Source of the DNA: Acorus gramineus
Taxonomy: Eukaryota; Streptophyta; Magnoliopsida; Acorales; Acoraceae
DNA length: 64,000 nt
Direction of reading: 5' to 3'
NCBI GenBank assembly: GCA_030737835.1
Contig: CM060857.1
Location: 1,417,577 to 1,481,576 of the forward strand
Shown here: piece by piece, positions 57,298 to 64,000 of the stretch
Numbering within the stretch: the first letter of the stretch is position 1
Layout of the letters: the number at the start of each line of letters is the position of its first letter
Program-made: the position numbers and the translations under genes
Notes under the pieces: model-generated
What the model saw: only the letters and a program-made list of their open reading frames with translations
Databases searched by the model: none
What the model was told of the DNA's origin: nothing

Positions 57298-57956
57298 CTA
57301 TGGTGACGCGAACAATGCCACTGTAATACTAGCAAGTGTTTTTTCATCCATAGGGGACCTAATCCTCTGCTGCATCGGAGCGTTCATATCAGGAGAATCT
57401 TCTCGCCTTGGACTGGATACTGGAGTTCTATATGCAAAATGAGTTTGCTTCACAATCAGAGCCTGCAAAGAAGAACATAATATAATAAGTTATGCATAAC
57501 ATTGGAAACGGTTTTTCACTTCAAACAGCTTTTGAAATTAGCACTTAAGGAAGTATTTCAGAAAGCTTGGGTTCCAATAAAAGCATAATCTCTATAAGCT
57601 GTTAATCGCATTTAGAAATGCTGGACCACAGTTTCACTACTCATCAACAACAAGACTTACAGCGTTGCTGACTGCTTTGGACACCAAAATGAGCTGTTTT
57701 AGGTCACTGTGTTCGACGCCACACAATACTTTAACCTGCACAACATGATACATGAAAGATTGATTATTCAGTATTCAAAGAAAGGATTGAGGTTTCTATA
57801 AGGGCAATTCATAACACATGAATAATTTACCAATAATTCTGGGGGCAGCGATTCTAACATAGACTCTAATGGGGATGATTTCGCCTCCGATGGCGAAAGA
57901 ATAGACAATTTTGATAGTGTGACTCTTTTCCTTCCGAGGATCCGCGTGCGCTTCAT
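57298..57956 (-). CDS. Small F-box protein, FBS1/SKIP27-like
   Basis: Probably the substrate-receptor subunit of an SCF ubiquitin ligase, judged by family. Three coding exons, 57956-57831, 57735-57661 and 57462-57298, join in frame to 121 aa. Residues 1-14 are basic (MKRTRILGRKRVTL). The F-box core is LESLPPELLVKVLCGV (about 34-49), then EHSDLKQLILVSKAV (50-64) and the KQTHFAYRTP segment typical of the plant FBS/SKIP27 group. The C-terminus ends in the hydrophobic ITVALFASP. There are no LRR or kelch repeats, as usual for this small type. The ATG directly follows a TTGATCAG acceptor, so a leader intron is likely. Two ABRE motifs lie upstream. The substrate cannot be inferred. Confidence 0.9.
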
Positions 57957-59090
57957 CTGATCAACCAAACAAGTGAAGTGATACAAGTTTTAGATCACGA
58001 ATCAAAACCCTAAAAGACCATGGAATCCCTAAAACCCGAATCTTTGAAAATCCATTAAATCTCTATAAAACACAAATAATAAAAAAAATATTGAAATAAC
58101 AATGTGATAACCAAGCAAGTGAAGTATACAAGTTTTAGATCATCAAATCAAAATTCTTTGAATCCATAAAACCCAAATCACTAAAAAAAATTGAAATAAC
58201 AATGTCCAGGTCATTGAATCAACAACCCTAAGACGAACTAAAAATAAAAACTCTACAAAATAACAACTGAATTAATATGATTCATCTGATAACCAAACAA
58301 GTGAACTGACACAGGTCTAAGATTATCAAATCAAGATCCTTTGAATCCCTAAAACAGAAATCATCATAAAAAGAATGAAATAACAATGTGATAACTAAGA
58401 AAGTGAAGTGACACAAGTTTTTGATCATCCTCTGAATCCCAAAACCCAAATCATCAAAATAAAAATTGACAATGTTTAAGTCATAGAATCAACAACTCTG
58501 AAAATAAATCACAACAAAAAAAACACTTAAAGATTAACAAAAGAATTGATGAACTTCATTAGATGAACCAAACAAGTGAAAGTAATCATCAAATCAAAAT
58601 CCTTCCAATCCCCAAAACCCAAATCATCAAAACAAATTGAAATAACCCAAGATCAAGACTTTCCAATAAAAAAACCACCAAATTCCTAAAACCCAAATCA
58701 ACTAGAAGAATCACTTCATTAGATGAACCAAACAAGTGAAAGTAATCATCAAATCAAAATCCGTTCAATCCCCAAACCCAAATCATCAAAACAAATTGAA
58801 ATAACCCAAGATCAAGACTTTCCAATATAAAACCATCAAATCCCCAAAACCCAAATCAACTATAAGAATAACAACACAAAAAAAAAAGAAAAAACCTAAA
58901 AGGCGACACCTTTGATGGAAACCCCAAAACCCAAACCGAAATAAAAAAAGACAAGAAGAGAGAATCACCGGTAAAGTAGGAGAGAATCAGAGATATACAG
59001 AGATGATGATGTAATCGATTCAATAGAAGATGATGACACCTTCGCAAAAATCTATCGAACTGACAAACCTGAAAATTAGGGTTTTATGAA
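57957..59090 (-). other. 5' UTR and leader intron of the F-box gene
   Basis: The leader exon is probably near 58,980-59,085 (pyrimidine-rich on the minus strand). The intron ends at the acceptor just before the ATG and is filled with degenerate repeats of a roughly 110-bp unit: accaaacaagtgaa, gatcatcaaatcaaaatcc, ccctaaaacccaaatca, and ttgaaataac. At least six copies lie between 57,960 and 58,860. Confidence 0.6.
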
Positions 59091-59154
59091 GGGGAGGCTC
59101 GGTCGGGGCTTAAGTTGCGGCGCTCGTGGCGAAGCCTCTGGGAACTTCCGAGGT

Positions 59155-59216
59155 ACACGTGGCGGCTGTGGCTGGCCACAGGTGAAATAGCCGTTGGAGA
59201 CACTGGGACACGTGGC
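59155..59216 (-). promoter_or_regulatory. Two perfect ABRE/G-box motifs
   Basis: ACACGTGGC occurs at 59,155-59,163 and 59,208-59,216 on the plus strand, in the same orientation and 53 bp apart, about 100 bp upstream of the F-box leader. ACGTGGC is the ABA-response element core bound by ABF/AREB bZIP factors. Confidence 0.6.
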
Positions 59217-59279
59217 GGATTCTCATAGGTTGGATCGGTGATGGGCGGTCGGGATCCGCTATGTCGGTTGTCAAAACGT

Positions 59280-60100
59280 GTTTTTTGTTTTACTTTTTAA
59301 ATTGGGACAATATTTTGAATTTCGAACGGTTCAGATTTTACCTGGTCTTTTGGGCTGTTTTTTGACGGGATTGCCCCTCGAATTGGACCGAGTAGTGTGT
59401 GTCATGAAATAAAAATATTCTTAGGTCGGTGGTTTATTTATTTTATTTTATTTTTACTGTAAAAAGCTTTTATATTTTACATTTTTTAAAAACCAATTAT
59501 GATTTTTTTGAAATAATTAATTCCGGGTACCTTGAATTATTCTTTAGGTCTCTCAAATATCTGGATTTATTTTTAAGTCCTTAGATTATTTAAGACATTA
59601 TTTTAAAATTTTTTCATCAAATTGGGCTCACTTTTCTTTTTCTTCTAATTTTATCCATGTCTTCACTTTTCTTCGTGCCCCCTCTCCTCCATCCACCCAT
59701 ACAACCAGAACTTCCCCAACATGCGTAAAATTTAATGAGAAACATACCATAGTTAATCTAAAAATATCAAAAATTTCATCATGTCACAACTTAATGACAT
59801 TCACAGTAATAAAATAAAAATGTACAAAATTCATCAATAAAATATACATACAGTTACATAATTGTTATAATATACATAGACTTATTAACAGTTTATATAG
59901 ATAGTTTAACAATGTACACAAAAGTGAAAGAAAAGAGGTAAAAATGAAAAATATAATGGTGGACTTAACAATGTATGGATGGAAGGACCCAACGATAACA
60001 CACAATGGTTAGGGGATCTAAAAATAAGCTGAGATGTTCTAGGACCTGGTTCCAGGTTCCTGAAGGACATGGAATTAATTTTCCTTTTTTTTTTAAAGGA
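59280..60100. other. Intergenic DNA, no gene seen
   Basis: 59,520-59,620 and 60,010-60,090 carry fragments resembling the 5,100-5,590 repeat family (ggttcctgaaggacatgg, ttaattttcc). Confidence 0.4.
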
Positions 60101-60203
60101 TAATATTAAGTCCAATGGTTTTTTCAGTCTTTATTAGGATTTTCATAGACAAAATGTGCATGCTCGTGGATTTGTAAATCTTGTGTTTTTCAATCAGGAT
60201 TTT

Positions 60204-60540
60204 GGTTCGTGGACAAAAAGTCCAGCGTTATTCGATTGAGACATTATTTCATGGACAAAAAGTCCAGCGTTATTCGATTGAGACATTATTTCGTGGATAA
60301 AAAGTCCAGCGTTATTCGATTGAGACATTATTTTGTGGACAAAAAGTCCAGTGTTATTCGATTGAGACATTATTTTGTGGACATAAAGTCCAGCGTTATT
60401 CAATTGAGACATTATTTCGTGGACATAAAGTCCAGCGTTATTCGATTGAGACATTATTTCGTGGACATAAAGTCCAGTGTTATTCAATTAAGACATTATT
60501 TCGTGGACAAAAAGTCCAGCGTTATTCAATTGAGACTCCT
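60204..60540 (+). repeat. 42-bp minisatellite, eight copies
   Basis: Unit: ttcgtggacaaaaagtccag followed by cgttattcgattgagacattat. Eight copies differ by a few bases, and a decayed ninth follows. 42 is a multiple of three, so every frame is periodic (MDKKSSVIRLRHYF repeated); this is a by-product, not evidence for a protein. Each unit contains the inverted repeat GGACAAAAAGTCC. Confidence 0.95.
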
Positions 60541-61199
60541 CATAGTAGACATTTTGTCATGTGTTATTCAATTTAAACAGGATTTGTGAAGACTTTCATA
60601 AGTGATGAATTCTTATGGACTTTTGTGGACTTTAAAGAGAGAAATATAAAGGAAAAAATCTTTTCAAAATCCCACCCAAATGGGTGGGATTCTCATGGAC
60701 TTTTATTCCAGCTTTGTGAATATTTCTTCTTTTTTTCTTTTAACAAATCTACTTTATGATTTTTATCACATGCCTTTCATATTTTTATTCACATTTTTTT
60801 TCTTTATTTATCATCTTTTTTTTATGAATGTCCATATGTATGAAATATTCCTATCACCTCATATGTTTGATGAATATATGAGAATGGTAGATTATATTAT
60901 ATATGCCTAGATTATCCACAATTATTTTTTAAAATATAGATTTATCATATATTTGATTATATGTATAATGTTTGATTTGATTTTCCTTGAAGATGTTTCT
61001 ATTATTGTACAATATAGATGTATATATATATTTTTTATAATGTTTAAACATATATAAAAGTAAAAAGATATATTTACATATATGAAATATACTGATTGCT
61101 TTTATTTTATTTATATGAGTATCAATAATTCATGTTGAATTTGAATATTTGAGTTCTTTATTTGTTATTTTAAAATTCTAAAAATATTTTTGTGTTTAT
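60541..61199. other. AT-rich DNA between the two tandem arrays
   Basis: No gene. Contains the palindrome cccacccaaatgggtggga at 60,673-60,691. Confidence 0.4.
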
Positions 61200-61430
61200 T
61201 AATAGAAATCCAGATGTGAAAAGAGTCAATATCTGAAAGTCTGTGAAAGTCCATGAGAGTGATTTATGAAAGTTTACAAAACTCTGTGAAAGTCCATGAG
61301 AGTGATCTGTGAAAGTCTGCAAATGTCTGTAAAAGTCTGTGAAAGTTCATGAGAGTCAGTCTGTGAAAGTTTGCAAAAGTCTACGAAAGTCTGCAAAAGT
61401 CTGTGAAAGTCTACAAAAGTCCATCACTTA
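61200..61430 (+). repeat. Short tandem repeats of gaaagtctgt/gaaagtccatgagagt
   Basis: About 15 copies of a roughly 10-12-base kernel (aaagtctgtg). It shares the gtccatgag/agtccatca words with the flanks of the 42-bp array 700 bp away, so both may belong to one decayed transposon (about 60,090-61,470). Confidence 0.7.
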
Positions 61431-61909
61431 AATAATGTATACAGAAATCCATCAAAGTCCGTATCAACTACCCCCCTTAATCACATATGTTATTATTATT
61501 TTAAAAATACTATGAATAATGTTACGTACAAATTTTTTCAATTCCTAATTGTAGTCCACATTGTTGAGATTATGTCTCGATCCGATATATCACATCGGAC
61601 GGTCATGATGAAACCATATGAAGGTAAACACCTAATTGTATATTAATTAAAATTTAATCTTAATTAAGATTTAAAGTTAATCTCTTAAAATAAAAAATAA
61701 TATTTATTTGTTAATTAGAAGATCACTTGAGGAGAAAGTTATTTATTTTTATAAATATCATTTAAGATTCCTTGGCAATAATTAGTGATAATACAATATA
61801 GAGATGAATTTCATGAGATAGTTTTAAGAGAGGTAAATTTCATGAGATAGTTTGTAAACCTTTTAAAGGGTTGTTTGGGTACAAACATAAAAATGGAATC
61901 GGTTGGAAT

Positions 61910-62864
61910 TAGGGGTGCAACTCGGGCGGGTTAGGTCGGGTTGAAGGTCTGTCCAAACCCAACCAGCGATGCACAAAGCACAACCCGAACCTGACCTCAA
62001 CCCGCGGGTTCAGTCGGGTTCGGGTCGAGCCCGGGCTCAGGTTTACTTAACTGCCTTATCCTCCGTAAGGCCTTGATTCCTAAACCAACTCTCACAGTCT
62101 CCCTCTCTGTATATTCCTCCTCTCATCACCTCTCTCTCTCTCTCCACAACAAACATTTCAATCGGTGAATCTCGTCCCTTTATCAAAGAATCAGATGGCT
62201 CTCGACGTGCTCACAACCACAGCCAATCCAACCAACCTCTTTAAAGAACAACATCAAGAAGAGGAGTTCCTGTACCTGGAAGGATGGCCAAGAAGAAGAG
62301 GACCAAGCATCCCCGCCCCCCATTGGAGGAGGAGTACCTCGCCCTCTGCCTCCTCATGCTCGCTCGAGGCGGTGCAGCCGTCACCGCCCTCGCAGTAATA
62401 GATCACCACATACAAACAATGCATCAAAAGTGACATATTTCACTCATGACGAGGGTTGACGACGGTTGGTGAGGGTCGACGAGGGTTGAAGGTCTGCAAG
62501 GGTCGGTGGGATTGTGATTAACTGAATATTTTATATTAGGGTGTTTGTTCGGTGATGGCTGAGGGAAGATTGAAGAGAGATTAAGTTAGGGTTAGGTGTA
62601 ATGAATGGTTGTGATTTTTGAACAATGGATGGTCAAGATTTGTTTAAAAATGAGAGGAATTTATGTGGCAAGCCCATTAACTATTTAAACCCATATTTCA
62701 CTTCGGTTCCGGTTCAACCCGAGACCCCAACCCGAACCCGACCCGAATTGAGTTCGGGTTGGTTCGAGTTCGGGTCTGGTTGCACCCGACTGGAAAAAAC
62801 CCCAACCCAAACCCGCCCACGAGTCAGGTTGGGTCAGGTTCAACCCGTCCAAGTTACACCCCTG
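61910..62864. mobile_element. hAT-type non-autonomous element carrying a gene fragment, 955 bp
   Basis: Ends are TAGGGGTGCAACTCGGGCGG (left) and, reverse-complemented, CAGGGGTGTAACTTGGACGG (right). Flanking 8-mers gttggaat (61,902-61,909) and attggaat (62,865-62,872) agree at 7 of 8, as expected for an aged hAT duplication. Subterminal regions are rich in cccgaaccc/gggttcggg. Between them sits a ZAT-type zinc-finger gene fragment. No transposase is encoded. Confidence 0.8.
62195..62398 (+). pseudogene. Captured 5' fragment of a ZAT/C1-2i C2H2 zinc-finger gene
   Basis: From ATG at 62,195 the frame reads MALDVLTTTANPTN and EEEFLYLEGW; after loss of one base near 62,287 the neighbouring frame reads KKKRTKHPRPP and EEEYLALCLLMLARGG. 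MAL-LT at the start, a basic KKKRTK stretch and the L-box (EEEYLALCLLMLARG) are the N-terminal hallmarks of plant ZAT/STZ-like transcription repressors. The fragment stops before any zinc finger. About 90 bp of pyrimidine-rich leader (62,095-62,194) seems to have been captured too. It is broken and cannot make the DNA-binding protein. Confidence 0.8.
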
Positions 62865-62872
62865 ATTGGAAT

Positions 62873-64000
62873 AGGATGGAAGAAGGACAAAAATGCTATT
62901 TGGATGTCTGGTAATGGCTAGAATCTAGATGCTGGAATAAGCAGACATAAAAAAGCTTTGCAATACCACCATCCCGCCCCCCTGGAATTAGTTATTCCAA
63001 GCTCCCCCATGAGTGGGCCCCACCCATCCCATCAACTTTTTCACTCCCCCTAGCTCCCACTGTTCGTCTCCCCCAAAAATGAAAACTGATTCGGTGGCGA
63101 TGGTGGACCGGGTGGTGGTAGTGGTCATGGTTCTCGGCGGTGGACCTGGTGGTTGTGATGGTTCTCGACGGTGGACCGGGTGGTGGTGGTGCACAGTGGT
63201 GGACCTAGTGGTGGTGGTAGTTCCCAACAGTGGTAGTGTTGGTTCTTGGTTTTGATGGTGCTAGTGATGTTTGGTCGTGGTTCATGGTGATGGTGGGTGG
63301 TGGTGGTGGTTACTGGTGGTTGTGGTGTACTCGGTGGGTGGTATGCTGGTGGTTCACAGAGATAGTGCGAGGGTAATTTTGTCATTTTAAAATTTAAAAT
63401 ACTTATCTTTGTCTTATCTAACAATCTATTTAAACTCAACAAACACTAAAATTTTATTATTATATTTTTTAATTAGAATAAAAAAAATACAATCAAACAA
63501 AAAGTTACTTATTTCGTTGATATAATAATTTAAATTATTATAATAGATTATTTGTTTTACATCTTTATGTGTTTTTTGTGTGAGTGTTTCTGTTTTGTAT
63601 TTGATCTCGAGTTTCGTTGACGGCTATTAAAAGAATGAGTTTCATCATCCATGTGAGGACAAACAATATGGTCCAATCTTTTTTTATTTGCCTATTTTAC
63701 CCCTGTAAAATTTGTTAATTGACATCTGTTGTGGTTGGGATGGACAACAATGCTGTATTGCTGTTGTGGGTCTCTCTAGACACTTCTTTGTCTCCACACA
63801 CTTCGTTTGTTTTATTTTTCGTTACTTTGGTGGCTGGTGAAATTTTTTTTTTGTTTCAGGTTTGTGCCACCCTTATTATGATATATAGGGATTTTAGATT
63901 TTTGATATGTATTGCTCATGTATAGTTGGTTATAGGTTATGCATGTATTGCTCATGTATAGGGATTTTAGTTTTCATATATTTTGTATGTATTACTCATA
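62873..64000. other. Intergenic DNA, no gene seen
   Basis: 63,090-63,350 is a (ggtggt)-rich low-complexity stretch that creates spurious frames rich in His/Thr or Val. 63,910-64,000 repeats tgtattgctcatgtatagg twice. Confidence 0.5.

Noticed and set aside
60194-60589. Two overlapping repetitive open frames (126 and 97 codons) that look like a repeat protein
   Set aside because: A 42-bp tandem unit keeps all frames open; no promoter, splice sites or unrelated flanking coding sequence.
62988-63442. Frames rich in His/Thr/Pro or Val/Gly
   Set aside because: Caused by a ggtggt low-complexity stretch.

Overview
This is a plant nuclear window: spliced genes with GT-AG introns, AT-rich intergenic DNA and dense class I and II transposons. 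The proteins are land-plant types (external alternative NADH dehydrogenase, plant MRE11, a small stress-type F-box protein). The species cannot be fixed from sequence alone; an angiosperm is safe.

Region by region. 1-4,980: the 5' five exons (minus strand, residues 1-348) of an external type II NADH dehydrogenase whose 3' part lies before base 1; its first intron holds a PIF/Harbinger MITE. 5,000-10,400: repeats, including a 957-bp MULE-type hairpin MITE with a perfect 9-bp target duplication, a SINE-like piece and a hAT-type MITE. 11,040-12,430: a TATA and telo-box promoter reads leftward over three box C/D snoRNA-like units, two of them paralogous, and no convincing protein. 12,440-17,600: AT-rich repeats with two Helitron 3' ends. 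17,601-23,276: a Ty1/copia element with two LTRs and a 5-bp target duplication, carrying a frameshifted RT/RNase H and lacking gag, protease and integrase. 23,280-27,410: few clear features. 27,419-28,723: a second MULE-type hairpin MITE. 28,740-46,560: a nest of non-autonomous Helitrons on the minus strand, marked by five 5' ends and one 3' end, filled with direct and tandem duplications and one possible captured NAC-domain fragment. 47,460-56,240: a complete 22-exon MRE11 gene (716 aa) on the plus strand, with a 190-bp near-pure G tract in intron 4. 57,050-59,090: a 3-exon F-box gene (121 aa) on the minus strand with two perfect ABRE/G-box motifs upstream. 60,200-61,480: minisatellites. 61,910-62,864: a 955-bp hAT-type element carrying the start of a ZAT-like C2H2 zinc-finger gene.

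The protein genes are unrelated in pathway: mitochondrial NADH oxidation, DNA double-strand-break repair and (inferred) SCF ubiquitination. The main interest lies in the mobile DNA (gene capture, hairpin MITEs, nested Helitrons), the snoRNA-like cluster and the G tract inside MRE11.
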